DNA from: Mytilus trossulus
Lineage: Eukaryota > Mollusca > Bivalvia > Mytilida > Mytilidae
DNA length: 64,000 nt
NCBI RefSeq assembly: GCF_036588685.1
Contig: NC_086378.1
Coordinates: 34,077,578 to 34,141,577, forward strand
Direction of reading: 5' to 3'
Below are positions 1-18,930 of the stretch, one piece after another (the first letter of the stretch is position 1; the number at the start of each line of letters is the position of its first letter). The position numbers and the translations under genes were made by a program. Under the pieces are notes generated by a model. The model was not told where the DNA came from, did not search any database, and saw only the letters and a program-made list of their open reading frames with translations.

Positions 1-260
1 AATTCTCAAATAAATACAAGAGTAAGAGTAAGGAAGTTAATTAAAAAGAAAGCCAGATATTTAAAAAAAAAAAGGGGGGGGGGGGGGGTATAACGAGAGA
101 GAGAAAATAGTTGCGGATCAGGATCAGGGAAAACAAGAAAAACGGTTGAAAAATTCATGAACATTAGAGAAAAGAATAGAAGTGGGAGCAAGCTTTGATT
201 TCAAGATTTTGTTTAAAACGATGTACAACAAATCTAAGATTCTTTTTGAAAAATGTTGGT

Positions 261-276
261 GGCCCTGAAAAGGGCC
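261..276 (-). promoter_or_regulatory. Histone mRNA 3' stem-loop of H4 (unit A)
   Basis: GGCCCTTTTCAGGGCC on the minus strand forms a 6-bp stem with a 4-nt loop, 26 bp after the stop. It is the SLBP-binding processing signal of replication-dependent histone mRNAs. A purine-rich CAAAAAGA element follows about 12 nt downstream, where U7 snRNP pairs in other animals. Equivalent H4 copies lie at 5875-5890, 11489-11504, 14128-14143 and 19741-19756. Confidence 0.97.
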
Positions 277-302
277 GTTGTTGATATTAGCTGGGTGGCT
301 GT

Positions 303-2292
<1,990 letters not shown>

Positions 2293-2308
2293 GGCCCTGA
2301 AAAGGGCC
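2293..2308 (-). promoter_or_regulatory. Histone mRNA 3' stem-loop of H3 (unit A)
   Basis: The same 16-nt stem-loop as for H4, 29 bp after the H3 stop. H3 copies lie at 7907-7922, 16160-16175 and 21773-21788. The last belongs to the truncated H3. Confidence 0.97.
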
Positions 2309-2337
2309 GTTATGTTTTGGTGAAAAAATCACACTTC

Positions 2338-2960
<623 letters not shown>

Positions 2961-3986
2961 TGCTCAACCCAAGCTGACAGTAAAAATGCCCCCTTTTTTC
3001 ATTCATAATTACAGTTTCTGATCATCCCTCATAGCTCAACAATAGTAAATTAGTGTCACGGTTTCAATATGATAAATCTGAAGAAGAAAAATAATAATAA
3101 TGAAAAAAGGTCAAAATACATGCAGAAACATTAAGGAAAGGAACGAAAAATAAAAACAGGAAAAAATAAAAATAAAATGCAGTTATAACACAAACAAAGC
3201 GAAATAAAAATAAAAAAACAGAAACAAATGGAATTACACATTCCCGACATGACATTGTGCGGATCGGCTGAGTTTCTTTATTGTTGTATTATGTCATATT
3301 TATGTATATTTAATATAAAAAAAGAAGATGTGGTATGATTTTCATTTGGGCTGGGCACATTTGTCACATTGTCTGATTGTCGGTGTGCTTACATCAATTC
3401 CACATCTTTAATACACAAACAATAACTAAATAAAGACAGAAAGACAGAGAGAGAGATGCTGAAAAAAATGGAAAAAGGAAAAGAATGGAAAGTACATATC
3501 ATATATAAAAGTGTTGACGAAAGAGATAATGTTAACAAAAACTATAAATAATATATAATAATAAAAAAAAACCACACACCTTCTCAGATGAATCTAAGCA
3601 TGCTCGCATCAATAACCAAGAGAGAGAAAGAAGAGAGCAGACTAGTATTAAATATAAATACTATCAGTGGTTTTTTTTCCCCCCGACAAACATTATATGA
3701 TTTAACTGAGCTACTTGTGGGTTCAAAGAGTCAGAAAGTACGACAATAAATGTTCTGATGAAGAAGACTGAAAAAGTTACTAGACTTAGTGTTATGCTAT
3801 AAGAACTGTACTTAAATGGGATGCGTTAGAGAGAGAAGAAAAGAAGAATCACGGAAGAAGGGACATTTATATTTTAGACATTTTTTATTTGTTATGTAGT
3901 AGAATATATTTTTTTCAATTATGTATGGGGAATAAAGTATTACTAAGATGTACAACAATTTTAGACTCTTTTTGAAAAATATTGGT
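2961..3986. other. H3-H2A spacer, unit A
   Basis: This is about 1 kb of very AT-rich sequence with A-rich runs on the + strand, a GA-rich patch near 3450 and 3830, and a T8C6 run near 3670. I see no gene or RNA gene. The minus-strand reading frames across it are low-complexity Phe/Tyr translations of A-rich DNA. Confidence 0.7.
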
Positions 3987-4002
3987 GGCCCTGAAAAGGG
4001 CC
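3987..4002 (-). promoter_or_regulatory. Histone mRNA 3' stem-loop of H2A (unit A)
   Basis: GGCCCTTTTCAGGGCC on the minus strand, 33 bp after the H2A stop. Copies lie at 9600-9615, 12240-12255 and 17853-17868. Confidence 0.97.
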
Positions 4003-4035
4003 GTTGTTAAGTGAGTAATCCGATATATCCACTTT

Positions 4036-4689
<654 letters not shown>

Positions 4690-5064
4690 ATGCCACCCAA
4701 AGTAGGAACTAAAGGAGCCAAGAAGGCCGTCACCAAGGCAAAGACTGCCAGACCCGGCGGTGATAAGAAAAGGAGGAGGAAGAGACGTGAATCCTATGCT
4801 ATCTACATCTACAAAGTCTTGAGACAAGTTCACCCCGACACCGGAGTGTCCTCAAAGGCAATGTCCATCATGAACAGCTTCGTCAACGATATCTTCGAGA
4901 GAATCGCAGCAGAGGCTTCCCGATTGGCACACTACAACAAAAGATCTACCATCACATCCCGGGAGATCCAGACCGCTGTCCGTCTTCTCTTACCCGGAGA
5001 ATTGGCCAAGCACGCTGTCAGTGAAGGTACCAAAGCCGTCACTAAATACACCAGCAGCAAGTAA
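4690..5064 (+). CDS. H2B: Histone H2B, unit A
   Basis: This encodes complete H2B of 124 residues, starting [20 protein letters not shown] and ending in the conserved [10 protein letters not shown]. The histone fold includes [20 protein letters not shown]; the Arg in KVLRQ replaces the Lys usual in animal H2B. I chose the ATG at 4690. An in-frame ATG at 4642 lies only 5 bp after the TATA box, so it would be upstream of the expected transcription start, and the 16 extra residues are unlike any H2B. The stem-loop is at 5093-5108. Confidence 0.98.
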   Translation: MPPKVGTKGAKKAVTKAKTARPGGDKKRRRKRRESYAIYIYKVLRQVHPDTGVSSKAMSIMNSFVNDIFERIAAEASRLAHYNKRSTITSREIQTAVRLLLPGELAKHAVSEGTKAVTKYTSSK

Positions 5065-5092
5065 ACAGTCTGAAGTTTATAACTTCACAAAC

Positions 5093-5108
5093 GGCCCTTT
5101 TCAGGGCC
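5093..5108 (+). promoter_or_regulatory. Histone mRNA 3' stem-loop of H2B (unit A)
   Basis: GGCCCTTTTCAGGGCC, 28 bp after the H2B stop, followed by CAAAAAGA at 5121-5128. Between stop and stem-loop lies a second perfect hairpin, TGAAGTT-TAT-AACTTCA (5071-5087). Copies of the stem-loop lie at 10706-10721, 13346-13361 and 18959-18974. Confidence 0.97.
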
Positions 5109-5874
5109 ACCAACATTTTTCAAAAAGAATTTACATTTGTTGTACATCAATGTCAAACTTCTAAACAAAGCTATAAATCCCAACCCCAGCTATAACCACT
5201 TTCAAACTATTTCAATAGTATATGGTTACTTTTCTCTTCTTTCTATCTGTATAACAAATATACGTGTATTTCACTCATTCTGTAGCATTTAATTTGTCTG
5301 TCAAAACTACAAAGCGTAAATACATAAATCATGAAGAACAAAACAGTGCTTTCATTCCAATTAATAGAGTTGATAAATTTACGATTTCTTTTGCTTTTCG
5401 AGAGAAAAAAAATATTGCGAGAATTATTTTACACGGAAACAAGAACATTACCTAATCTTAAACCACGCAAAAAAAACCTCTATAATTGAATATAACAGAA
5501 TCTACAGATTTTGTGTGTAAAAGTCCGTGCATTTTGTTTTGAAATTTTCTCTCTTCATGTAGGCAAATGCACGGACTTGATCTTTGAACGTATTCATAAA
5601 CCTTCAGAAATATAAATTCTCAAATAAATACAAGAGTAAGAGTAAGGAAGTTAATTAAAAAGAAAGCCAGATATTTAAAAAAAAAAAGGGGGGGGGGGGG
5701 GGTATAACGAGAGAGAGAAAATAGTTGCGGATCAGGATCAGGGAAAACAAGAAAAACGGTTGAAAAATTCATGAACATTAGAGAAAAGAATAGAAGTGGG
5801 AGCAAGCTTTGATTTCAAGATTTTGTTTAAAACGATGTACAACAAATCTAAGATTCTTTTTGAAAAATGTTGGT
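5109..5874. other. H2B-H4 spacer, unit A/B junction
   Basis: This gene-free spacer separates the convergent 3' ends of H2B and the next unit's H4. It holds a perfect 14-bp inverted repeat (5521-5578) and an A11G15 homopolymer pair near 5677-5702. Copies lie at 10722-11488, 13362-14127 and 18975-19740. I see no 5S rRNA, snRNA or H1 gene in it. Confidence 0.85.
5521..5578. repeat. Perfect 14-bp inverted repeat in H2B-H4 spacer
   Basis: AAGTCCGTGCATTT (5521-5534) and its exact reverse complement (5565-5578) flank a 30-nt loop. It recurs unchanged in the later copies, for example from 11134. Function unknown. Confidence 0.85.
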
Positions 5875-5916
5875 GGCCCTGAAAAGGGCCGTTGTTGATA
5901 TTAGCTGGGTGGCTGT

Positions 5917-6234
<318 letters not shown>

Positions 6235-7951
6235 CTATTTGTGGTGATTAGTTAAATAATACTTTCCGTCTAACAGCGACTCTTTATATATCACCAACGC
6301 GGCCGTAAAAGAAGTATCACACATTTTCAGTTAACTGTTGTCTGATTGGCTTACGTTGTTTTATTCCGGGAGGTAACTCTGTACTGCCTTAAACTGTGTA
6401 CACTTTCAATCCACTTTTTCATTCTAGGTCTGAAAAATATAATAATTCATATCAGACAGTAAATTTTTAAGAAAAAACTATTATTTCAATCGGAATAAAA
6501 ATGACTGAAGGAGACAAAAAAAGTTCCAAAATGTTGAAAAGTTTTCATTTTAAGATAGAATAGTATGATAAATAAATGATAAATGAAAATCACTTTAGAC
6601 AGTCAAAATTATAAAGATAATTATTTGCTTTCTCTGAACAGACATTTTCATTCAATGACAATACACATTTCAACTTAATGGAATGGAATTTAGTTGGGGA
6701 AAAAATAAACCTCACAGACATATCTAGGAATACTGGTTATCTATTTGTCTATTTGATGTATCCAGAAATTGGATACATCACAGGATTTTACATGCTTGCA
6801 GTTTTCTACCTGTCTTTCATAACTCAACATCATCTGTCAAAGCTGTGCTTGCCATCCATCAACGATCTGCTGCAGGTACTTCAGATCATAAATGGGAGAA
6901 TGTATGAATAAAACTGTTACTGTTATTACTATTAAAGATTTTTTTTTCTAGGTATTACAGTGAAGAAAAGAGATGCCCCTGACTGCGGGTAAAACTTCTT
7001 ATGTGTGCATCTTCCTTTCAATTTTATTTTTAAACGCCATTCTATATTTATCCACAGTATGACGATGACAATTTCATCAGCCAATCCAATAAAAATGTTA
7101 ATGCGCACACATGTACTTACTATTCTGAAGACTTCTTTTAGCCAGAAAAGTTTATAATAAGTCTGAAAACCACTTTTTATCATATAAAAAAGCTTATAAG
7201 TGCAAGATATATGCTTACATGGACTTCCTACATTGAAATTTTGTGGGGACTACTTGGACCCGTACCGAAATTATATTAATTTAAATAGAAATTTCATGAT
7301 TTTGTTAACTAGCAGCAAGACAAGACTCTAAAGTGGACAAAATATATTACTACATACATGATAAAAAAATTCTTTACAATTCTGACTGAAAAAGAGCTCT
7401 AAATTTTTGATAAAAGTACCCTGTAATATCAGCTTTTCTAAAAGAAATATTCAAATTAATGAATTATACAAGATATTTAAACTCTAACTTAAAAAAAAAG
7501 GTTATATTTTGGCCAGTTGGTGGTTCTCTTTCTTTGGTCTAGACTACTGGTGTAAATAATACATCAAAAGAAGACAAGACAAAACAAGCGAAGAAAAGAA
7601 AAGAACAGAAGTACAGATAGAAACATTTATATGTTGATCTTTTTTTATATAATGTACTATTTAATATTCTACACACAAGGACATACATGTACCATGATAA
7701 ACAAACACCCCCCTTTTTTTTGTGATGAGACTTGTGTGTATATATATATCATAAAATTTATTTTTTGTCTATGTATTGCTTTGCATATAGATGGATTCAA
7801 CAAGAAGAAATAAAAGAGAGAGAGAGAGATGGGGAAAAGAGGGGTTCGGCTATGTTTCTAATTTTCATGTACAACAATTTATAGATTCTTTTTGAAAAAT
7901 ATTGGTGGCCCTGAAAAGGGCCGTTATGTTTTGGTGAAAAAATCACACTTC

Positions 7952-8467
<516 letters not shown>

Positions 8468-9648
8468 TCACCACTTACATAAAGCTGGCGTTGATTGGTC
8501 CGCATATCTTAAATCTGATTGGACTGATTTGTAAGGGACTTTGACAGTTTTCAATCCATTTTTTACTGAAAAACTGCTCAACCCAAGCTGACAGTAAAAA
8601 TGCCCCCTTTTTTCATTCATAATTACAGTTTCTGATCATCCCTCATAGCTCAACAATAGTAAATTAGTGTCACGGTTTCAATATGATAAATCTGAAGAAG
8701 AAAAATAATAATAATGAAAAAAGGTCAAAATACATGCAGAAACATTAAGGAAAGGAACGAAAAATAAAAACAGGAAAAAATAAAAATAAAATGCAGTTAT
8801 AACACAAACAAAGCGAAATAAAAATAAAAAAACAGAAACAAATGGAATTACACATTCCCGACATGACATTGTGCGGATCGGCTGAGTTTCTTTATTGTTG
8901 TATTATGTCATATTTATGTATATTTAATATAAAAAAAGAAGATGTGGTATGATTTTCATTTGGGCTGGGCACATTTGTCACATTGTCTGATTGTCGGTGT
9001 GCTTACATCAATTCCACATCTTTAATACACAAACAATAACTAAATAAAGACAGAAAGACAGAGAGAGAGATGCTGAAAAAAATGGAAAAAGGAAAAGAAT
9101 GGAAAGTACATATCATATATAAAAGTGTTGACGAAAGAGATAATGTTAACAAAAACTATAAATAATTATAATAATAAAAAAAAACCACACACCTTCTCAG
9201 ATGAATCTAAGCATGCTCGCATCAATAACCAAGAGAGAGAAAGAAGAGAGCAGACTAGTATTAAATATAAATACTATCAGTGGTTTTTTTTCCCCCCGAC
9301 AAACATTATATGATTTAACTGAGCTACTTGTGGGTTCAAAGAGTCAGAAAGTACGACAATAAATGTTCTGATGAAGAAGACTGAAAAAGTTACTAGACTT
9401 AGTGTTATGCTATAAGAACTGTACTTAAATGGGATGCGTTAGAGAGAGAAGAAAAGAAGAATCACGGAAGAAGGGACATTTATATTTTAGACATTTTTTA
9501 TTTGTTATGTAGTAGAATATATTTTTTTCAATTATGTATGGGGAATAAAGTATTACTAAGATGTACAACAATTTTAGACTCTTTTTGAAAAATATTGGTG
9601 GCCCTGAAAAGGGCCGTTGTTAAGTGAGTAATCCGATATATCCACTTT

Positions 9649-10032
<384 letters not shown>

Positions 10033-10302
10033 CTATTTGGTTGATCGACACTGAGTAAAGTGATACAATTTTTCTTCAAAATTTAGCTTATATACCCACT
10101 AAACGGATTGAACGATGTTTTTATTATACACCAATCAGAACGAAGCTCTCTGCGAGCAGTTAGGCTACCGAACATTCAACATGTTATGGGTGCTCTCTCC
10201 GAGGTTCGCGTTTAATAAAATCTTTCAATCCGTTTTGCCCAGTATATAAACAAATTGAAAATAATTTTTCACCATTACTTATTTGATTATCAAACCAGTA
10301 AC

Positions 10303-10677
10303 ATGCCACCCAAAGTAGGAACTAAAGGAGCCAAGAAGGCCGTCACCAAGGCAAAGACTGCCAGACCCGGCGGTGATAAGAAAAGGAGGAGGAAGAGACG
10401 TGAATCCTATGCTATCTACATCTACAAAGTCTTGAGACAAGTTCACCCCGACACCGGAGTGTCCTCAAAGGCAATGTCCATCATGAACAGCTTCGTCAAC
10501 GATATCTTCGAGAGAATCGCAGCAGAGGCTTCCCGATTGGCACACTACAACAAAAGATCTACCATCACATCCCGGGAGATCCAGACCGCTGTCCGTCTTC
10601 TCTTACCCGGAGAATTGGCCAAGCACGCTGTCAGTGAAGGTACCAAAGCCGTCACTAAATACACCAGCAGCAAGTAA
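10303..10677 (+). CDS. H2B: Histone H2B, unit B
   Basis: The protein is identical to unit A H2B (124 residues). The frame is open back to an ATG at 10255, but that lies just after the TATA box, so the MPPK start is used. Stem-loop at 10706-10721. Confidence 0.98.
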   Translation: MPPKVGTKGAKKAVTKAKTARPGGDKKRRRKRRESYAIYIYKVLRQVHPDTGVSSKAMSIMNSFVNDIFERIAAEASRLAHYNKRSTITSREIQTAVRLLLPGELAKHAVSEGTKAVTKYTSSK

Positions 10678-11530
10678 ACAGTCTGAAGTTTATAACTTCA
10701 CAAACGGCCCTTTTCAGGGCCACCAACATTTTTCAAAAAGAATTTACATTTGTTGTACATCAATGTCAAACTTCTAAACAAAGCTATAAATCCCAACCCC
10801 AGCTATAACCACTTTCAAACTATTTCAATAGTATATGGTTACTTTTCTCTTCTTTCTATCTGTATAACAAATATACGTGTATTTCACTCATTCTGTAGCA
10901 TTTAATTTGTCTGTCAAAACTACAAAGCGTAAATACATAAATCATGAAGAACAAAACAGTGCTTTCATTCCAATTAATAGAGTTGATAAATTTACGATTT
11001 CTTTTGCTTTTCGAGAGAAAAAAAATATTGCGAGAATTATTTTACACGGAAACAAGAACATTACCTAATCTTAAACCACGCAAAAAAAACCTCTATAATT
11101 GAATATAACAGAATCTACAGATTTTGTGTGTAAAAGTCCGTGCATTTTGTTTTGAAATTTTCTCTCTTCATGTAGGCAAATGCACGGACTTGATCTTTGA
11201 ACGTATTCATAAACCTTCAGAAATATAAATTCTCAAATAAATACAAGAGTAAGAGTAAGGAAGTTAATTAAAAAGAAAGCCAGATATTTAAAAAAAAAAA
11301 GGGGGGGGGGGGGGGGTATAACGAGAGAGAGAAAATAGTTGCGGATCAGGATCAGGGAAAACAAGAAAAACGGTTGAAAAATTCATGAACATTAGAGAAA
11401 AGAATAGAAGTGGGAGCAAGCTTTGATTTCAAGATTTTGTTTAAAACGATGTACAACAAATCTAAGATTCTTTTTGAAAAATGTTGGTGGCCCTGAAAAG
11501 GGCCGTTGTTGATATTAGCTGGGTGGCTGT

Positions 11531-11703
<173 letters not shown>

Positions 11704-11803
11704 NNNNNNNNNNNNNNNNNNNNNNNNNNNNNNNNNNNNNNNNNNNNNNNNNNNNNNNNNNNNNNNNNNNNNNNNNNNNNNNNNNNNNNNNNNNNNNNNN
11801 NNN
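11704..11803. other. Assembly gap (100 N)
   Basis: The left flank matches unit B base 6089 and the right flank matches unit B base 9163. In register, the gap therefore stands for at least 3073 bp: the 5' part of H4, the H4-H3 spacer, all of H3 and part of the H3-H2A spacer. Exactly 100 N is a placeholder length, and whole extra units could also be missing. Confidence 0.97.
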
Positions 11804-12288
11804 TAATTATAATAATAAAAAAAAACCACACACCTTCTCAGATGAATCTAAGCATGCTCGCATCAATAACCAAGAGAGAGAAAGAAGAGAGCAGACTAGT
11901 ATTAAATATAAATACTATCAGTGGTTTTTTTTCCCCCGACAAACATTATATGATTTAACTGAGCTACTTGTGGGTTCAAAGAGTCAGAAAGTACGACAAT
12001 AAATGTTCTGATGAAGAAGACTGAAAAAGTTACTAGACTTAGTGTTATGCTATAAGAACTGTACTTAAATGGGATGCGTTAGAGAGAGAAGAAAAGAAGA
12101 ATCACGGAAGAAGGGACATTTATATTTTAGACATTTTTTATTTGTTATGTAGTAGAATATATTTTTTTCAATTATGTATGGGGAATAAAGTATTACTAAG
12201 ATGTACAACAATTTTAGACTCTTTTTGAAAAATATTGGTGGCCCTGAAAAGGGCCGTTGTTAAGTGAGTAATCCGATATATCCACTTT

Positions 12289-12672
<384 letters not shown>

Positions 12673-12942
12673 CTATTTGGTTGATCGACACTGAGTAAAG
12701 TGATACAATTTTTCTTCAAAATTTAGCTTATATACCCACTAAACGGATTGAACGATGTTTTTATTATACACCAATCAGAACGAAGCTCTCTGCGAGCAGT
12801 TAGGCTACCGAACATTCAACATGTTATGGGTGCTCTCTCCGAGGTTCGCGTTTAATAAAATCTTTCAATCCGTTTTGCCCAGTATATAAACAAATTGAAA
12901 ATAATTTTTCACCATTACTTATTTGATTATCAAACCAGTAAC

Positions 12943-13317
12943 ATGCCACCCAAAGTAGGAACTAAAGGAGCCAAGAAGGCCGTCACCAAGGCAAAGACTG
13001 CCAGACCCGGCGGTGATAAGAAAAGGAGGAGGAAGAGACGTGAATCCTATGCTATCTACATCTACAAAGTCTTGAGACAAGTTCACCCCGACACCGGAGT
13101 GTCCTCAAAGGCAATGTCCATCATGAACAGCTTCGTCAACGATATCTTCGAGAGAATCGCAGCAGAGGCTTCCCGATTGGCACACTACAACAAAAGATCT
13201 ACCATCACATCCCGGGAGATCCAGACCGCTGTCCGTCTTCTCTTACCCGGAGAATTGGCCAAGCACGCTGTCAGTGAAGGTACCAAAGCCGTCACTAAAT
13301 ACACCAGCAGCAAGTAA
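12943..13317 (+). CDS. H2B: Histone H2B, unit C
   Basis: Complete 124-residue H2B identical to the other copies; start chosen as in unit A. Stem-loop at 13346-13361. Confidence 0.98.
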   Translation: MPPKVGTKGAKKAVTKAKTARPGGDKKRRRKRRESYAIYIYKVLRQVHPDTGVSSKAMSIMNSFVNDIFERIAAEASRLAHYNKRSTITSREIQTAVRLLLPGELAKHAVSEGTKAVTKYTSSK

Positions 13318-14169
13318 ACAGTCTGAAGTTTATAACTTCACAAACGGCCCTTTTCAGGGCCACCAACATTTTTCAAAAAGAATTTACATTTGTTGTACAT
13401 CAATGTCAAACTTCTAAACAAAGCTATAAATCCCAACCCCAGCTATAACCACTTTCAAACTATTTCAATAGTATATGGTTACTTTTCTCTTCTTTCTATC
13501 TGTATAACAAATATACGTGTATTTCACTCATTCTGTAGCATTTAATTTGTCTGTCAAAACTACAAAGCGTAAATACATAAATCATGAAGAACAAAACAGT
13601 GCTTTCATTCCAATTAATAGAGTTGATAAATTTACGATTTCTTTTGCTTTTCGAGAGAAAAAAAATATTGCGAGAATTATTTTACACGGAAACAAGAACA
13701 TTACCTAATCTTAAACCACGCAAAAAAAACCTCTATAATTGAATATAACAGAATCTACAGATTTTGTGTGTAAAAGTCCGTGCATTTTGTTTTGAAATTT
13801 TCTCTCTTCATGTAGGCAAATGCACGGACTTGATCTTTGAACGTATTCATAAACCTTCAGAAATATAAATTCTCAAATAAATACAAGAGTAAGAGTAAGG
13901 AAGTTAATTAAAAAGAAAGCCAGATATTTAAAAAAAAAAAGGGGGGGGGGGGGGGTATAACGAGAGAGAGAAAATAGTTGCGGATCAGGATCAGGGAAAA
14001 CAAGAAAAACGGTTGAAAAATTCATGAACATTAGAGAAAAGAATAGAAGTGGGAGCAAGCTTTGATTTCAAGATTTTGTTTAAAACGATGTACAACAAAT
14101 CTAAGATTCTTTTTGAAAAATGTTGGTGGCCCTGAAAAGGGCCGTTGTTGATATTAGCTGGGTGGCTGT

Positions 14170-14487
<318 letters not shown>

Positions 14488-16204
14488 CTATTTGTGGTGA
14501 TTAGTTAAATAATACTTTCCGTCTAACAGCGACTCTTTATATATCACCAACGCGGCCGTAAAAGAAGTATCACACATTTTCAGTTAACTGTTGTCTGATT
14601 GGCTTACGTTGTTTTATTCCGGGAGGTAACTCTGTACTGCCTTAAACTGTGTACACTTTCAATCCACTTTTTCATTCTAGGTCTGAAAAATATAATAATT
14701 CATATCAGACAGTAAATTTTTAAGAAAAAACTATTATTTCAATCGGAATAAAAATGACTGAAGGAGACAAAAAAAGTTCCAAAATGTTGAAAAGTTTTCA
14801 TTTTAAGATAGAATAGTATGATAAATAAATGATAAATGAAAATCACTTTAGACAGTCAAAATTATAAAGATAATTATTTGCTTTCTCTGAACAGACATTT
14901 TCATTCAATGACAATACACATTTCAACTTAATGGAATGGAATTTAGTTGGGGAAAAAATAAACCTCACAGACATATCTAGGAATACTGGTTATCTATTTG
15001 TCTATTTGATGTATCCAGAAATTGGATACATCACAGGATTTTACATGCTTGCAGTTTTCTACCTGTCTTTCATAACTCAACATCATCTGTCAAAGCTGTG
15101 CTTGCCATCCATCAACGATCTGCTGCAGGTACTTCAGATCATAAATGGGAGAATGTATGAATAAAACTGTTACTGTTATTACTATTAAAGATTTTTTTTT
15201 CTAGGTATTACAGTGAAGAAAAGAGATGCCCCTGACTGCGGGTAAAACTTCTTATGTGTGCATCTTCCTTTCAATTTTATTTTTAAACGCCATTCTATAT
15301 TTATCCACAGTATGACGATGACAATTTCATCAGCCAATCCAATAAAAATGTTAATGCGCACACATGTACTTACTATTCTGAAGACTTCTTTTAGCCAGAA
15401 AAGTTTATAATAAGTCTGAAAACCACTTTTTATCATATAAAAAAGCTTATAAGTGCAAGATATATGCTTACATGGACTTCCTACATTGAAATTTTGTGGG
15501 GACTACTTGGACCCGTACCGAAATTATATTAATTTAAATAGAAATTTCATGATTTTGTTAACTAGCAGCAAGACAAGACTCTAAAGTGGACAAAATATAT
15601 TACTACATACATGATAAAAAAATTCTTTACAATTCTGACTGAAAAAGAGCTCTAAATTTTTGATAAAAGTACCCTGTAATATCAGCTTTTCTAAAAGAAA
15701 TATTCAAATTAATGAATTATACAAGATATTTAAACTCTAACTTAAAAAAAAAGGTTATATTTTGGCCAGTTGGTGGTTCTCTTTCTTTGGTCTAGACTAC
15801 TGGTGTAAATAATACATCAAAAGAAGACAAGACAAAACAAGCGAAGAAAAGAAAAGAACAGAAGTACAGATAGAAACATTTATATGTTGATCTTTTTTTA
15901 TATAATGTACTATTTAATATTCTACACACAAGGACATACATGTACCATGATAAACAAACACCCCCCTTTTTTTTGTGATGAGACTTGTGTGTATATATAT
16001 ATCATAAAATTTATTTTTTGTCTATGTATTGCTTTGCATATAGATGGATTCAACAAGAAGAAATAAAAGAGAGAGAGAGAGATGGGGAAAAGAGGGGTTC
16101 GGCTATGTTTCTAATTTTCATGTACAACAATTTATAGATTCTTTTTGAAAAATATTGGTGGCCCTGAAAAGGGCCGTTATGTTTTGGTGAAAAAATCACA
16201 CTTC

Positions 16205-16720
<516 letters not shown>

Positions 16721-17901
16721 TCACCACTTACATAAAGCTGGCGTTGATTGGTCCGCATATCTTAAATCTGATTGGACTGATTTGTAAGGGACTTTGACAG
16801 TTTTCAATCCATTTTTTACTGAAAAACTGCTCAACCCAAGCTGACAGTAAAAATGCCCCCTTTTTTCATTCATAATTACAGTTTCTGATCATCCCTCATA
16901 GCTCAACAATAGTAAATTAGTGTCACGGTTTCAATATGATAAATCTGAAGAAGAAAAATAATAATAATGAAAAAAGGTCAAAATACATGCAGAAACATTA
17001 AGGAAAGGAACGAAAAATAAAAACAGGAAAAAATAAAAATAAAATGCAGTTATAACACAAACAAAGCGAAATAAAAATAAAAAAACAGAAACAAATGGAA
17101 TTACACATTCCCGACATGACATTGTGCGGATCGGCTGAGTTTCTTTATTGTTGTATTATGTCATATTTATGTATATTTAATATAAAAAAAGAAGATGTGG
17201 TATGATTTTCATTTGGGCTGGGCACATTTGTCACATTGTCTGATTGTCGGTGTGCTTACATCAATTCCACATCTTTAATACACAAACAATAACTAAATAA
17301 AGACAGAAAGACAGAGAGAGAGATGCTGAAAAAAATGGAAAAAGGAAAAGAATGGAAAGTACATATCATATATAAAAGTGTTGACGAAAGAGATAATGTT
17401 AACAAAAACTATAAATAATTATAATAATAAAAAAAAACCACACACCTTCTCAGATGAATCTAAGCATGCTCGCATCAATAACCAAGAGAGAGAAAGAAGA
17501 GAGCAGACTAGTATTAAATATAAATACTATCAGTGGTTTTTTTTCCCCCCGACAAACATTATATGATTTAACTGAGCTACTTGTGGGTTCAAAGAGTCAG
17601 AAAGTACGACAATAAATGTTCTGATGAAGAAGACTGAAAAAGTTACTAGACTTAGTGTTATGCTATAAGAACTGTACTTAAATGGGATGCGTTAGAGAGA
17701 GAAGAAAAGAAGAATCACGGAAGAAGGGACATTTATATTTTAGACATTTTTTATTTGTTATGTAGTAGAATATATTTTTTTCAATTATGTATGGGGAATA
17801 AAGTATTACTAAGATGTACAACAATTTTAGACTCTTTTTGAAAAATATTGGTGGCCCTGAAAAGGGCCGTTGTTAAGTGAGTAATCCGATATATCCACTT
17901 T

Positions 17902-18285
<384 letters not shown>

Positions 18286-18555
18286 CTATTTGGTTGATCG
18301 ACACTGAGTAAAGTGATACAATTTTTCTTCAAAATTTAGCTTATATACCCACTAAACGGATTGAACGATGTTTTTATTATACACCAATCAGAACGAAGCT
18401 CTCTGCGAGCAGTTAGGCTACCGAACATTCAACATGTTATGGGTGCTCTCTCCGAGGTTCGCGTTTAATAAAATCTTTCAATCCGTTTTGCCCAGTATAT
18501 AAACAAATTGAAAATAATTTTTCACCATTACTTATTTGATTATCAAACCAGTAAC

Positions 18556-18930
18556 ATGCCACCCAAAGTAGGAACTAAAGGAGCCAAGAAGGCCGTCACC
18601 AAGGCAAAGACTGCCAGACCCGGCGGTGATAAGAAAAGGAGGAGGAAGAGACGTGAATCCTATGCTATCTACATCTACAAAGTCTTGAGACAAGTTCACC
18701 CCGACACCGGAGTGTCCTCAAAGGCAATGTCCATCATGAACAGCTTCGTCAACGATATCTTCGAGAGAATCGCAGCAGAGGCTTCCCGATTGGCACACTA
18801 CAACAAAAGATCTACCATCACATCCCGGGAGATCCAGACCGCTGTCCGTCTTCTCTTACCCGGAGAATTGGCCAAGCACGCTGTCAGTGAAGGTACCAAA
18901 GCCGTCACTAAATACACCAGCAGCAAGTAA
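18556..18930 (+). CDS. H2B: Histone H2B, unit D
   Basis: Complete H2B identical to unit A; stem-loop at 18959-18974. Confidence 0.98.
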   Translation: MPPKVGTKGAKKAVTKAKTARPGGDKKRRRKRRESYAIYIYKVLRQVHPDTGVSSKAMSIMNSFVNDIFERIAAEASRLAHYNKRSTITSREIQTAVRLLLPGELAKHAVSEGTKAVTKYTSSK

